From: Anisodus tanguticus
Lineage: Eukaryota > Streptophyta > Magnoliopsida > Solanales > Solanaceae
Direction: 5' to 3'
Assembly (NCBI GenBank): GCA_034509755.1
Contig: CM067555.1
Span: forward strand, 22,394,142-22,458,141
Length of the DNA: 64,000 nt
The notes beneath the pieces were generated by a model, which worked only from the letters and a program-made list of their open reading frames with translations, was not told the origin of the DNA and searched no databases. Both the position numbers and the translations under genes were made by a program. This document shows, one piece after another, positions 1 through 11,929 of this stretch. Positions within the stretch are counted from its first letter, which is position 1; every line of letters begins with the position of its first letter.

Positions 1-945
1 TCTTCATCCATTTTATGCTAAGTTGAATCAAATTGGTATATGAAGTTCTTTCTATTCTATCACCGATGGTGGTAACAAACTCTTAAATTCGTGCGTGAGT
101 GGTTTGATATGATGTTGCGCGGTAGGGTATGAGTTTTGCTACCATGATACAAGTGTGTTACCAGGTTTAGTCTCCAGCGATGATTTGAGGGTACGATTGA
201 TTGGGGCTAGGTTTGTAACTCTTCATTTTGGTGGTATCTTGGAAAGTGGGAATGACAATTCAGAGATGCAAGAGAAATAATTTGGATGAATCAATATCCA
301 CTGTATGAAGGGAATAATTAGTATCTGACGTGTTTGTTGGGATAAGTTGCAAGGTGTACGAGTGTGGATGTCGTATAGGCTATGGAATGTTGAGTTAGCT
401 TTGATTTGACAATATTGTGATAGCATAGTAGAATTAGTGATTGTGAGTTCTTTCATGAAATGGTTTTCTGTTTGAGATCAGGTGGCAATGTTACTTATAA
501 TAAGTTAAGCTTAATTGAATAGACTGTCGCATTTCTTTACTTAAGAGTGTGTTGGTGGGTACACTTAGCATTTCGAAGTTAGTGATGATAAGAGAGCTGT
601 TGAGACCAAGAGATGGGTGAGTTATGAGTTATTTCGCAGTTGTTGAGTATTGAGTAAGTGAAAAAGTCGTATATGTGTTGGTATGTTGGACTCGTCATAG
701 GCTAATGGGAGCCAGTGGTCGACTAATAGATATAAATCTTACGCTAGACAAGTGTGAGGTTCTATCGAGGGATTACTTGGTGTTACATTGAGTTCATGGA
801 TAAGACTTGTGGGCATGATATCTAATGGTTAATACTTGAGAAGTTCGATAGTTATTGGTATAATGGCTTTAGAGGTGATCGAAGAACACGGAAATTGCAC
901 GGTGAGTTGGATATGTTATGTTTCGGCAAGAGTTGGAGAACTCAT
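1..945 (+). mobile_element. Decayed Ty3/gypsy interior (left-truncated by window edge)
   Basis: This stretch aligns by eye, base for base with many substitutions, to the interior of the gypsy copy at about 26,310-27,240. Shared landmarks include the phrases around 70-180 (compare 26,385-26,500) and around 870-920 (compare 27,170-27,220). That copy follows an LTR end and a tRNA-Met primer site, so this is the 5' interior of a related + strand element whose 5' LTR lies before the window. No open frame longer than about 75 codons survives. Similarity stops near 945, where a different gypsy LTR end follows directly, so the copy is rearranged. Confidence 0.7.
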
Positions 946-1363
946 TTTCTTTAAGAGTTGCTTCCTGAGTTTGGGTATGAATTAATATACATATTATGGG
1001 TATGGCAGGGCCCTGTCCCGACCTGGTTGTTGGTTATACGACTCTTAGAGACTTGTATACTAGTGGATTATGCATTGTCATTTTGTATAGCATGGTCGGC
1101 CTTCTAGTCAATCTGATAATACTATTGTTATGGCCTTGCCGGCCTTCTAAGATTGGTCGTGGCTTGTCGGCCTTATGATATATGTACACATGTTGGTTCT
1201 GATGTCACTTGTTCAGGTTGTTATTTTCAGTTTCTCTTGTGGTTGTCATTTTAAGGCCTTGTCAGCCTAGACAATTATATGTTCACGCTATGATATACAG
1301 GTGGTACACTCGAGCCGTTCAGGCGACGGGTGCCGGCCACAGCCCCTGAAGTTGGGGTGTGAT
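946..1363 (+). repeat. 3' end of a Ty3/gypsy LTR
   Basis: The segment ends in a GC-rich block at about 1318-1362 (GGTGCCGGCCACAGCCCC, then a GGGGTGTGATA end). The same block occurs in reverse near the ends of the minus-strand gypsy LTRs at 18,844 and 58,313. It also shares their 'CTTGTCGGCCTT' style interior. The expected terminal GTGACA has become GTGATA. It is joined to an unrelated gypsy interior on its left. To the right, AT-rich DNA unlike the retroelements begins. The left edge is approximate. Confidence 0.6.
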
Positions 1364-1649
1364 AATTATGTTTAATAATAACAATAAAAATAATAATAAT
1401 TATTATTATTATTTATAATTTTACATATTATGTTAACTAATTATAAATTATTAACTCAATATTGGTTTTTTAAAACTGTACTTTACAAAATCTTTTTTGT
1501 ATTATTCATTTGTTTTAGATGATACAAATAACAATAATTTTCATAACATATTTCCACATAAGTTCTCAGATATTATAATAGGGTGTGAGAACTTCTATGG
1601 GGAAGAATTTTTTTTCTTTATTGAGCTAGGTAAATGAGATTAATATATA
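1364..1649. other. AT-rich spacer, possibly host DNA, with AAT/ATT microsatellite
   Basis: About 290 bases of AT-rich sequence between a gypsy LTR end and a MITE. Positions about 1370-1420 are an imperfect AAT/ATT run that could fold back on itself. No coding potential or RNA gene is visible. Together with the MITE and the bases just left of the outer nest it may be the original upstream flank of the host locus that resumes at 39,138. Confidence 0.4.
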
Positions 1650-1892
1650 CTACTTTTTCCGTTTCAATTTATATGTGAGTGTTTGATTGTGCATGAAGTT
1701 TAAGACAAGAAGAAAACTTTTGAATCTTGTGGTCTAAAACATGCCCAAGAATGTTTTATCGATAGAAATCATTTCATTAAGTGTATAATGAAAATTTTAA
1801 AGTTAAATTGTGGCTAAATATAGAAAGGTGTCATTCTTTCTGGCACTGACCAAAAAAGGAAAGAGTGTAATGTAAATTGGGACGGAAAAAGG
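1650..1892. mobile_element. Stowaway-like MITE
   Basis: Inverted ends are visible: left CTACTTTTTCCGTTTCAATT at 1650 and, on the opposite strand at 1892, CCTTTTTCCGTCCCAATT. Both resemble the CTCCCTCCGT(T/C)(T/C)CAATTTATGTG ends of plant Stowaway (Tc1/mariner) MITEs. Length is about 243 bp, there is no coding content, and TA dinucleotides flank both ends. Stowaway MITEs are typically found near genes, which weakly supports the idea that the surrounding spacer is host upstream DNA. Confidence 0.7.
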
Positions 1893-1923
1893 ATAATTAT
1901 TTTAGAATTTTGATATGGGTGTG

Positions 1924-2907
1924 TGATAGCATCTATGGCTGCTCAACATCACTAAAGGACATGTATGAAGCTTTGGAAGTTCCAAGGGGACCCATGACAA
2001 GATCTCAAACAATAAAAATCTAAGACACACTCAATATGTTGCAATTAGCAATTAAAAAGTGTCTTGCGATGGAAGAAGAGGTTCAGCCCAATCAAGATAT
2101 TTTTGTCAAGTCTTACATCTATTTGAAGGCCCATTTTAAAGTCCAAAATGAGATGGAATGAGGCCAAAATAATCCCCAAAAGGAGTAAATCCAGCAACCC
2201 AAAACTAGTGTTTTTAGAATCTATATTTAAGAGTTGTTTTAATCTATCTTAACTTACATTGGTCAAAGTGTGGGCAGCATTCGATGCCCCCTAGGAATAT
2301 CTTTCCTATTTAAGAGTTGTTTTAATCTACGTTGACTTGCATTGGCCTAAGTATGGGTAGCCTTCTTTTTCCCTAGGGAATGTCATTCCTACTTAATTTC
2401 TTCTTTGACCAACCCCTTTCTTTACTAGTATATAAATGGTTCTTTGTTTTTTCATTATACCTTACATATTGAAGAATATAATATATTTTAGAATTCTTTC
2501 GAACCTTTGGGCATATTACTTTGAGATTTATCTTTCAACCTTATTAGTTCAAAGTTCAAGATAGTAAGATAACTTCTTCTTTGATAAGTTTGATTTCTTC
2601 TTGATATTCTTAGAACGTGATTAGTATACATACTAATTGTTGTCTAACATTACTCGGGAAATGGTCAAGATCTGAATTCTAAGTTTGATTCGTTTCTCAA
2701 GTAAAGGAGTTTGGTTTATCTAATAATCATTTCGTTGTTAGTTGGATCTTGTCAATCTTCAGAACTTGCATTCTTGGAAGTTCTTGGAACTATTTCCTTG
2801 AATTTTCCATATCTTTATTTTCTGGTTTCAGATTCTTTTCTACTTTTCTTCCGCACTTATAATATTTTAATTCTAAATTTGGGATCTCCCAAACCTCATT
2901 GTTATTA
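1924..2907 (+). repeat. 5' LTR of the outer gypsy-like element
   Basis: Begins TGATAGCATC and ends GTTATTA (the 3' copy ends GTTATCA). It aligns along its whole length with 38055-38952. The first 100 bases encode the degraded C-terminus of the element's polyprotein (compare the frame ending at 38175), so the LTR starts inside coding sequence. A TATA-like stretch occurs near 2430 (AGTATATAAATGG). A primer site follows two bases after the LTR. Confidence 0.8.
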
Positions 2908-2909
2908 AG

Positions 2910-2922
2910 TGGTATCATAGCA
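2910..2922 (+). other. Primer-binding site (tRNA-Met type)
   Basis: TGGTATCATAGCA lies two bases after the 5' LTR end and differs by one base from the common plant initiator-Met primer site TGGTATCAGAGCA. It fixes the orientation of the outer element as + strand. Confidence 0.8.
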
Positions 2923-4289
2923 GTTCTCTCAAGATTTCGTTCTTGATAATCTTGGGATTTCATGAACAAAAAGAGAAAAGAAAATCTTTTAAAAAGTATT
3001 GTAGCAATGAACAGTAAAATTAATAAATTTTTAAAAAAAATATTATTTTGCTCTCCAAGAAATTTCTTTCATCTAATTGTTTGCTAAAAGTTTATATAGA
3101 AAACAAGAAGAGGAGATCCAAGATCTTTGATAAGAAACAATCCATTTTTCTTACTCCTTTCATCTTGTTTGAAATAAATTCCTTTTTGTTCGAGTCTTGT
3201 TTCAACTATATTCTAATTCTTTCTAGGATTTGTTCTTCACTTTCTTTAGTATCTCAATATTCTTTATTTTATTACTAAGGGCTTGATACAAGTGGGGTTT
3301 AATTATAAATGCACAAGGTATTTTCTCAAAGGTTATTTGAGGGGAAAAGGCAAGAGTGGGTGAGAAGAATTGAGGGGGAAAGCCAAAAATTTGAGTGATG
3401 TATTTTTTTCTAAAATAACTATGTCTTTCACTGGTGCTAGAATATATGATTATGAAGTATTGGCCAAGTAGGGTAGTAATCATGTGGTACTACCAAAATT
3501 GTGCATGTATGCTAATAAAGAAACTTGCCTCTAATGAGAATATTACATAGAGCATATATTTGTTTGTAATAATTACTAGGAGATGGAGATTTTGAAGTTT
3601 GCAACAAGGGCATTGTCTCAAAAATTAAGAAAATTAGTCGATGATTATAGTAACACTTATTGGGTGAAATATAATCGACTACTTTTGATTTGGGATAATT
3701 TAAAAGAGGAATTGAAGCACATTCGTTCTATAACACAATCACAAGATGAAGTTAACTCCAAATGTCATATTTGTTCCAATAAGATGGTGAAGTATGTAAT
3801 CTTCCAAGAGGGGTAGTCATGTTGTGAATAAGAAGAGAGTGTCTTTCATCGTGTGTAAGTTCTCCTACACAAATAGTAGTTCCTACTCCTTCAGAAAAAA
3901 AAAGTGATTGATGAAAGCATGAGAGAAAAGAATGAGAGTGGAAGAAAAGATGTTAGACAAAAAAGTATTTTGTTATAAGAATTGAGAGAATCAAAAGAGA
4001 TTTTAAGTGAGAATAGTTCTTGTTTATCTTCTAACCTCTTAACTCTTTGTCTTTCTAGTGTTCTTGAATCGACATTGTAGGTTTCAGAACAAGTGCCCTT
4101 GCAGTGCATGGAACAACAAATAAAAGGGATAAAGATCTTATGTTGTCAAGAAGATTCCACAAAAGTTTCAAGTGCTACATCACATGTAGACCAAGGTAGA
4201 AGAGATCAGTTAAGAAGCAACTTGTGGTAAAATGGCTAAACCTAATACTTTAGATGTTTTAAAATCCATTGAATGTTAAGAGACTCTAT
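2923..4289 (+). other. Left interior of the outer element, with one unrecognised short frame
   Basis: Leader and gag-position region of the outer element. The only substantial frame is 3583-3816 (77 codons, starting MEILKFATRALSQK and containing CHICSNK). It lies where gag would be expected but shows no recognisable capsid or CCHC zinc knuckle. Purine-rich sequence at 3895-3960 follows. I see no protease or pol motif. The stretch ends at 4290, where a Tat/Ogre-like LTR begins. Confidence 0.45.
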
Positions 4290-5836
4290 TGACACCTAAT
4301 TTTTACCCTCCAATAATTTTATTTGATTACTCAATGTTCTCGAGTCACAAACATAGTTGGAATATGCTTTTTATGAGACAAAATAATTTTTACAAAATTA
4401 TTCAGGAAATATCTTGTCATCATATTTGATGAAATATCATTTGGCGTACCTATTGTATATCATAACTTATTTTTATATGATTGTGAGCATTGATTGCTAT
4501 TTTTTAAAATTTAAAGAAAAGAAATTGTGCAATTAATTTCTTAAATTATCAGTTATAAAAATGATCAATATTTTACTCCGTAAAAAGCTCAAGAATTTTT
4601 TTAATTAAGTAGGATAATTAAGCTACATCTCAACTTCAAATCATTTTTTTTATTTTTATTAAAAGATTTTAGCATGATTAAAGATTTCAATTTCCAATTA
4701 ATGTCAAATATGGGTTCAAATTGAAGCTTGTGACATAATTCGGTTAGAATTGAAATCATTTAGGTCATTAGTTAATTTAGAAAATGTCCACATTTACAAC
4801 ATATGACCATTGCTTTATTTAATTTAAAAATCAGCATCCGGTCCCTTTTATTTCTCTTTTAAAATGGTGGGGTCCGGCATAATTGAATCGTGACCCAACC
4901 CATCTTCTCTCATAATGCGTGAAACAAGCCCTATCCCCCATTTCCCCAAATCGACAAAGCCCTAGCAACGTACGCTTTCTCTCTCCTCGCCTCCCATGGA
5001 TGAAAATGGCACAAGGGAAGAGATATGGAGCTTTCACAGGTCAATTATGCATCAAAATTAGTTAATGCTCTTGCCCAGTACCACCCAATACTTCCATACA
5101 ACCACCACCTCATTGGAAGGGTCAAAACCCCTCTAATCTGCTTTATCTATTGATTTTTTATTGTTTTTGTCTAAGATGGATTTTGATACTCGATTTCTAT
5201 TGGCTAATGTGATTTAGGGGAATTTTCACCCCAATTTCACTTGTCCCACATCGGATCCCTCAATTAATCTAGGGTTTCCTATAAGTTCTATAAATTGAGC
5301 TTATGTTCTTTATTTTAAGGATCCAAAACTTGAGTTTAATGCATCTACATTTTTAGAAGCTATTTTTGAGTAAAATCCAATTAAGTATTTCTTAATATGG
5401 ATCTAAGACATTTGGTGGATCCTAAAACTGTCATAATTAATCTTCACAATCTTAAACCTTTCTATTTTGTGTGTGCGAGTGCTCTTGGTGTGGAAGCTGA
5501 AGTTCAAGCCCTACCTCGAACCCTAGGCTGCCCTCGCAAAAGGTAATTGCTATCCCTTTATGTAAATTCAATTATTTACCTTGTTTTGTGTGAATTTATG
5601 ATCCTTTAAGCATGTTTAGTTGATTTAAATGTATTGTTTAGCATATAAGGTTGATTGGGTGCTAAGTTGATCTGTTCATGCTAGATATGAGTCTGTTTAG
5701 GTGATGTAAGAGTACTATGTGATTAACATAAGTTGTAATCTAAGTTTACAATGAGTTAGGATATGTTAATCCATCCAGATATGTATTAACGTCTATTTTT
5801 GGTTAAGTTCATGTTAGTTACAATTTCTAAAGCATG
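4290..5836 (+). repeat. First part of a Tat/Ogre-like LTR, split by a later insertion
   Basis: Begins TGACACCTAATTTTTACCC, the kind of start seen in Tat/Ogre-type LTRs of eudicots. It contains a promoter-like section with pyrimidine-rich tracts (4920-4990), a USE-type element and TATA boxes (5243-5295). It is cut at 5836/5837 by a gypsy insertion with GCATG duplicated on both sides, and resumes at 33623. The start base is inferred from the TG motif. No flanking TSD could be matched convincingly (left TCTAT; right TCTAG if the end is placed at 36703). Confidence 0.5.
5243..5295 (+). promoter_or_regulatory. USE-like motif plus two TATA boxes in the Tat/Ogre-like LTR
   Basis: GTCCCACATCG (5243-5253) matches the plant snRNA upstream sequence element consensus RTCCCACATCG. 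TATAAG follows after 26 bases (5280) and TATAAAT after 35 bases (5289). In plant snRNA genes about 24 bases between USE and TATA specifies Pol III and about 33-35 specifies Pol II. The motif match is seen directly; promoter activity is inference. Confidence 0.5.
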
Positions 5837-8800
5837 TGTAACGATCCGTCCGGTCATTTTTCGCTAAAGACCCTTATTTGCTTGCTTGAAATTTTCTATA
5901 GACTTTATGAGGGGTTTGTGATGTGCGGGGATGGGTGGCATGGATGTCGAGGTCTATTTACATGATTTTTTTTTATCAAAAACCCAAAACTAAAAACTTA
6001 GAGTTGGATAGTTTGACTCAAAGTTGACTTTTTACAATATGGGTTCATTCCTGGGTTCTATCGCTTCTGGTAGTTTTGGAGGGTCATTTATGACTTAGTC
6101 GAGTCATTGGTTTGCTTTCCGAGGTAATCAGATGTGTTTTGTATCTTTATTTATAAAGTTTAGATATTTGGTTTTTCTGGATGATTCTTTAGAAAAGTTT
6201 CCCTTGGCTGGGTTGAATGGGATATCCGAGGGTACGAGCGAGTTTGTAGCACTATTTACCTTAGATGAGCATGTTTGTTTTGTGTCCAGGGGGTATCAGG
6301 AGTTTTTCGGGTATTTGGTAGAGGTTTGAGCTGTTTTCCCATGTTCCGATGTCTGGTGGCCGCCTCGATGGTCCGTATTTTTGCTCTGCCATATCTGCCT
6401 CGGTGGGAGGTTGGCTCGCTAAAGCAAGGGTTTGGGAAGTGGAAAATTTTTGACATGGCGGAGGGTCTGTCCGCAGGGGCGATTCTGGCTCTGCAAAGTC
6501 GTGTTCGCCTTGGCGCTAAGGCGAGGTGTCAAGTGACACTGTCTCCGTGGGTGGGCTTGTCCGCAAAAATGGGTCCACTCTAAAAGAGTCGATTCCACTT
6601 GGATCAAAGTACTGTATCAAGTGTTCTATAAAATCTCCTAGGTCAAATTTCTTCTCCCAATTTAGAATACCTCGAAAACAACTGCTAGAGAGAATTCTTC
6701 AAGTGTTTAAGAGCAATTTCACCTTTGGGGTAAGAGATTCTTCCTTTGTGGTTTGAGTTTATGTTTCTAAGTTCATTAATGGTGATATAGTGTGTTATTA
6801 AGTTGGAGAAAAATGATTTGCAAGTTCTTATGAGATTAATAGAGCTAGGTTATTGATTAATGGAGGTTTTATGAATTAAACTGTGTTAATATCATAAATT
6901 AGTGTTGGAATATGTTAGATCTGTATTGTAATTTCAGACTATAGCAACTGCAATCACTCAATTCCGAAATCGTATGAGGGAGTTTTGGCCAAAATACCAA
7001 ATTTGAAGATGGCTGGTGCAAAGAGTTTTCTGGTGCAACTTTTAGCTACCAGATTTGGTCTTTAGCGACCCGTTATGGCTTTAGCGGCAAGGAGTATATA
7101 TTTGGTTTTCTTCTTTATTTCTTCATTTTCCGATTTTGGGAGCTTGGGAGCTTGTATTTGTGCGATATTTGCGGGATTCTTCAAGATTCTTCAAGGGGGT
7201 AAGCCTCTTATCATCCTAGTACAATTATATCTTCGATTACATTGAGATATCATGGTAGAAATCATAATTTAGGATGAAAGATTGGAGTTTCTGGAATTTT
7301 AGTATTTCTTAGATTCGACGGTCGATTCATGGATGGTGTTTGCTAAAATTTGGAATATATCATCCTGAGATTATGGGCAACAGATAATAATATTTTGAAA
7401 TTATGGATAAATTATAGTTTTTCCCTAGAGGCTCGGATATTAACTTTTCAGATTAATTTTGGTATGAATTTTTTATAGCAAAACTGTAATTTATCCATAA
7501 TTTTAGTTTCTATGGAATTGTATTTTGACATAGAATTCATATTTGATAGACTTTGATCATTCGGAGGAGCTATAGAAAGGCAAAGCTTTGCAAGGACCGT
7601 CGAACTGCTAAATTAGACATGTTGAGATCTTGTACCTTATTTGAAGCATCGTGGTTGATCAAATAAACTAATTAAGAGGGTGAAATGGGAATAATAAAGG
7701 GGTCCCAATATTTGTGAGGTGATGAGCACTTGTATCGGGTACCGGTGTCATACTGTGGGTACTTGTAAAATTTAAATGGTATAGATTGACTGAATGTCAT
7801 GCTTTAGGCATTAGCTGATAGAATAGTATTATCCTATAGATCTATGATTAGGGTATGATGCCCGTACTTATATTGATTTTTACATGACTTTTTTATCGGT
7901 GCATATGATTTCATCACTCCGGTATACTCGTCTTAAAATGAGAAAAAATGCAAACATTATTTATGACTTAAAATGAATTAAAGTGGTATTTCTTTGGCTT
8001 TTGTATTACTGTGCTTGCTACATTCATTTTCATATAATATCATATGCATATGTTACTTAATGATACATATGCAGTCAGATGGAAAATTGTTCCAGACTTG
8101 GCATGGTACAAATTTGAGTTACTTTTGATGTCCAATGGGAAATGGTTTCAGACGGTAACATTTGATGTCCGATGGGAAATTATTCCGGACGGTTACTTTT
8201 ATGGACCGATGACAAATTATTCTGAGCGGAGTGATGCACAGATATGATATATTTTATGTCCATTGGGAAATAGCTCCGGATGGTATACGTACCTCGCGAG
8301 TCCTTCATGGGTCATGCCTCATTAGACAATGTCCTGGGCATGTGTATACATGTATAGACAGGCGTTGCATTGTATATTCATAACATTTCACACCATACAT
8401 TTCATATTGGTGATATTGACTTGATCTTTTGAGTGATTTCCTATTGTTTTATTCTGCTACTTGGAATTGTGATAATTATGCATGTGTGTACAAATACAGA
8501 TTTTTGGTTACATGTCTACCATTATAAACTGCTAGGTGATTTTGTGAAATAAGTGACACCTGAAAAAATTTCTTAGATTTAGGCTTGAATCCATAAGGTG
8601 GATTGTATTATTATTGGAATATATTGGTTTAGTGCGAAAGTGGTATTCGAACAGCCTGCCCTCGTCTCTATTTTATTTAGGATCGATCAACGATGCTGCT
8701 GAGTACACGTGTTTTCTGTACTCATTCTAAACTTGCTGCACTCTTTTTGCGTGCATAATTGGCTCCTAATTTAAGAGGTGCATGAGACTTCTCCACCTGT

Positions 8801-9095
8801 TGAGAAAGGCTTGTGAAGCATTCGGGTGAGCTACATGTGTAGATCTATGGCACCAGATTCTTCTCTCTTTTTTGTTATTTTTCTGTCCTATTATTTCCAG
8901 ACAAATTTATATATATATATTGGGGATGTATTCCCAAGCTTGTATTTCTTAGTTCGTTCATCAGGTTTTAGGGGTTAGACCTTTTTTTTTTTTTGCATTA
9001 TTTTTACTTAATCAAATATGGGTTAAATGGGTTTTCTTGGCTTATTGACTTGAGAAATTTAGTTCCATCACAACTTTGTATTTTGGGTCGTGACA
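5837..9095 (+). repeat. Composite gypsy LTR region ending at a primer site
   Basis: Starts TGTAACGATCC and ends GGTCGTGACA, followed by AAGT and a primer site. The first about 450 bases match the 3' LTR start at 30060. From about 6925 onward it matches 21836-23889 instead. It may therefore be two LTRs joined: the beginning of the older 5' LTR and the LTR of a later insertion. No start or TSD is visible at the 6.9 kb joint. It includes a GC-rich block at 6350-6560 and a 40-bp minisatellite at about 8080-8290. Confidence 0.6.
8080..8290 (+). repeat. About 40-bp minisatellite inside a gypsy LTR
   Basis: Four to five diverged units of the form 'GATGTCCGATGGGAAAT...TTCCGGACGGT'. The same array occurs at 22,590-22,800 in the related LTR. 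It makes the short open frame at 8044-8247, which is therefore not a gene. Confidence 0.7.
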
Positions 9096-9099
9096 AAGT

Positions 9100-9112
9100 T
9101 GGTATCAGAGCC
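9100..9112 (+). other. Primer-binding site (tRNA-Met)
   Basis: TGGTATCAGAGCC starts four bases after the LTR end at 9095. It is the standard plant initiator-Met primer site and sets the interior that follows as + strand. Confidence 0.85.
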
Positions 9113-11929
9113 AGGTTCACCGGTCTCACAAGTATAAGAACAATGTCTAGTAGCGTCTTGCGGATCGGTACAGAGACGTCTGTACTTATCTTCGAGAGGC
9201 TATAGGACACTTAGAAAAATTCCATTCTTCATTCCTTATCATGCATATGTGTGTTGGTTCAGGTCTAAACTTCATCGATCCAATCTCTCACTGATGGTGA
9301 GTATACATTCCCCGATTTTCACATGAGTGGTTATATGTGATGTTGCATGGCATTGTAAAAGATGTGTCACCGTTATGAGAATGGCTGACCAGATTTCGAT
9401 TACAAATATAAATCGAAACTCTATTGAGTTGAATTTTGTGTGAGACACTCTATCTCGATGATATATCCATACAAAATGAGAGTGGTGGTGTGAATGATTG
9501 TATTGATCTACATGTCTTCTATAGCTAGTTTCTTGAAAACTGGACGAGTATATCTATGGCATAATGAGTAATGAGAAGCGAGTTAATGATTTAAAATGAT
9601 TCGGTTATCGAAATAACTAGGTGATAAGCGTGTGGTTTTGAAGATTTTTCTCGAGAGGTTTGGGCATAACATAGAAAATTCTTGACAACAATGACATGGA
9701 CATGTAATAATATAATGAAGACGAGTGAAAATTCGGATAAATCACTTGATTGGACAAAAAGAATAGTTTATGAAGCTATGGGGATAAGTTTGGAAGGAAC
9801 GTAAACAGAGAATATGACTTTTTATGATAAGGTTTGAGGGAGTAGGAGTTGGATTGGGGTGCGTGTGGAGATTCTTCATCTACTTGATAGAATGAAGATG
9901 TAATGAAAGGATTTCAAATGGATCTTTCTCACTTGTGAGAAGAGCACAAGTGGTGGATATGCTCATGAATTCAATTGGATCTTTCTCAGTTATGAGATGA
10001 GCACAAGTGGTGGATCTGCTCATCTGTAAAAAGGTTACTATGGAAGAACTAACCTTGTAGAGATATTAAAGACTAGTCTTTTAGCAAAATGTCATGTTTT
10101 CAAGTTCGTTGATATCTCAGAAATATGGAAGTAAGAAAAACTCATTTTGGACTATGAGATTGTTGATTCGGTAGGACTACTCTATTAAGAAGTGAATGTT
10201 AAAGAAATGTGAATCGAGCGGTAAGTTTGACTACGCTATAGGTTTCTGGGGGAAACAGTTACCGTTTTTAGGAATGATTCTAATGATGGATGAGTGGGAC
10301 AACGTAAGTACTTATGAGTTGTCAGTTATTCAACCTGAATTGGAGAAAGAATGTGGAGGTTGTATATGTGGTGCATTTGGCTTAGATGAATGTTCAATTT
10401 TTAAGGTTCGAGTAAGGCAAGGGAAACTTTTAGATACTCAATATTATGAGTTACTACTACCTCCATAGTTGACTTAGCTAATTTAAAGATGTGTGATATT
10501 TCGGTCTACACCACACATGAGTTTGAGTGATTTTCGATTGATCATGATAAATGTGATTATAATCAAATATAGAAATCAAAGAATTAAGGTACAATTATCC
10601 TATTATCAATTTAGAGGAGTGAGGTTCGTAAGACTTGAATTTGAAGCAGCATGACTACTTGAACCATATACGGGTTATGATTATATTATAATATATCATA
10701 CAAATAGGGTGAAAGGTGATAAGTATGAATAGGAAAGGATGTCTATGGACAAATATACTTAGTGTGTGCCAAGGGACACTAGGACTTTGCGAATGAAAAA
10801 TTTATGAGGACGTAACTTGTGCAGTACAAGGTTGGGTAATTCAACGGCATCCCTAAAATGATGAGTTAGATTGTAATGATAAGAATAAACATTTACGATG
10901 AGAAGTTAAAGTTATAAGGTATAGTTCATCGGTACTTGGTTGAGGACTTGTGCATATTTCAACATTTGAGGTTTGAAACAACAAACTAAAAAGGTCACCT
11001 CAGATTTATAAAAGGCTTACTTTTAATTTTATAAAGGTTTGGAAATAGTTCAGGTGATTATTAATGACATTCAGAGAATTGGTTCATTTTAATTGGGTCA
11101 GGTCCATTTATTTAAAGCCGCGTGGCTAAAGGATATATTACCCGAAAGATTTATGGTTACTCTAGTATCCCACTTCTAAATAATTGATGGATTTTAATTT
11201 GGAATAGAGGTATGACATGTTTTACCGAGCGTTATTAGCGTTAACAAAGAGATTTGACAACACTTTTATTGATGACAACTATATGAAAGTTTTAATGGTC
11301 TATGTGGATACTGCCTTATGTTTTGGAGGAGTTACAAATGAATATGGAAAGTCTTTGGAGTGATCAATTAACTTTTACAGATTTGGCATCACAAGATAAT
11401 CATCAGGATGATGTGCATGGTACGATAGTAGAAGGATTAAGAGGAATTGGACAATGTGTGTTGACTCAGTAGTTTCAGCTCATTGAAACAAAGCTAATAG
11501 ATTTGAAATTTGCAAAATCGACCTTGGATAAGGTAAATTTTGACAGAAATGCTTAAAATTGACTCAGTACAAGCACAAATTCTTTCCTAGTTAGATGGGG
11601 TCATATATAGACTCATGGTGTGTGATAATGTGATTTTATGGATTACTGGTACGAAGGACGACTTGGAAGGTGTGGAAGAAAGATGAGTAGAATCAGGGTA
11701 CTTTATGAGTATAAGTTTGATAATGAGTTGTGGCTTCAACTAAAGGATTGTTGCAACTATGATGAAAATGGTGGAATCAACCAATTTCGTTTGAAGTTGT
11801 GGTTAAACCTAAAATTTGGTATTTCAAGTGGAGCCGAATAAAATATGTGAGAATCAGATTATTGAGCTAAGTTAAAAGATGATTTGGCAAATTAAGTGAG
11901 TAAGCGAATTTCTATGGGCTCTGTTGTAG
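9113..11929 (+). pseudogene. Decayed gypsy gag-pol interior
   Basis: The leader after the primer site (9120-9200) matches 26,215-26,300. Later landmarks such as GTTCGAGTAAGGCAAGG (10,407) and the GTAGAATCAGG region (11,690) match 27,600 and 28,705 in the other gypsy copy. Only fragments of frame remain (for example 10196-10468 and 11638-11841), and none shows a clean capsid, protease or reverse transcriptase motif. It sits where gag and pol should be, between the primer site and a recognisable integrase remnant, so it is read as a long-dead gag-pol gene. Confidence 0.6.

Noticed and set aside
5049..9095. Single 3.26 kb LTR from 5837 to 9095 as a simple unit
   Set aside because: The two halves match different LTRs (30,060 versus 21,836-23,889), so a composite is more likely. 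I kept one feature because the joint at about 6.9 kb could not be fixed.
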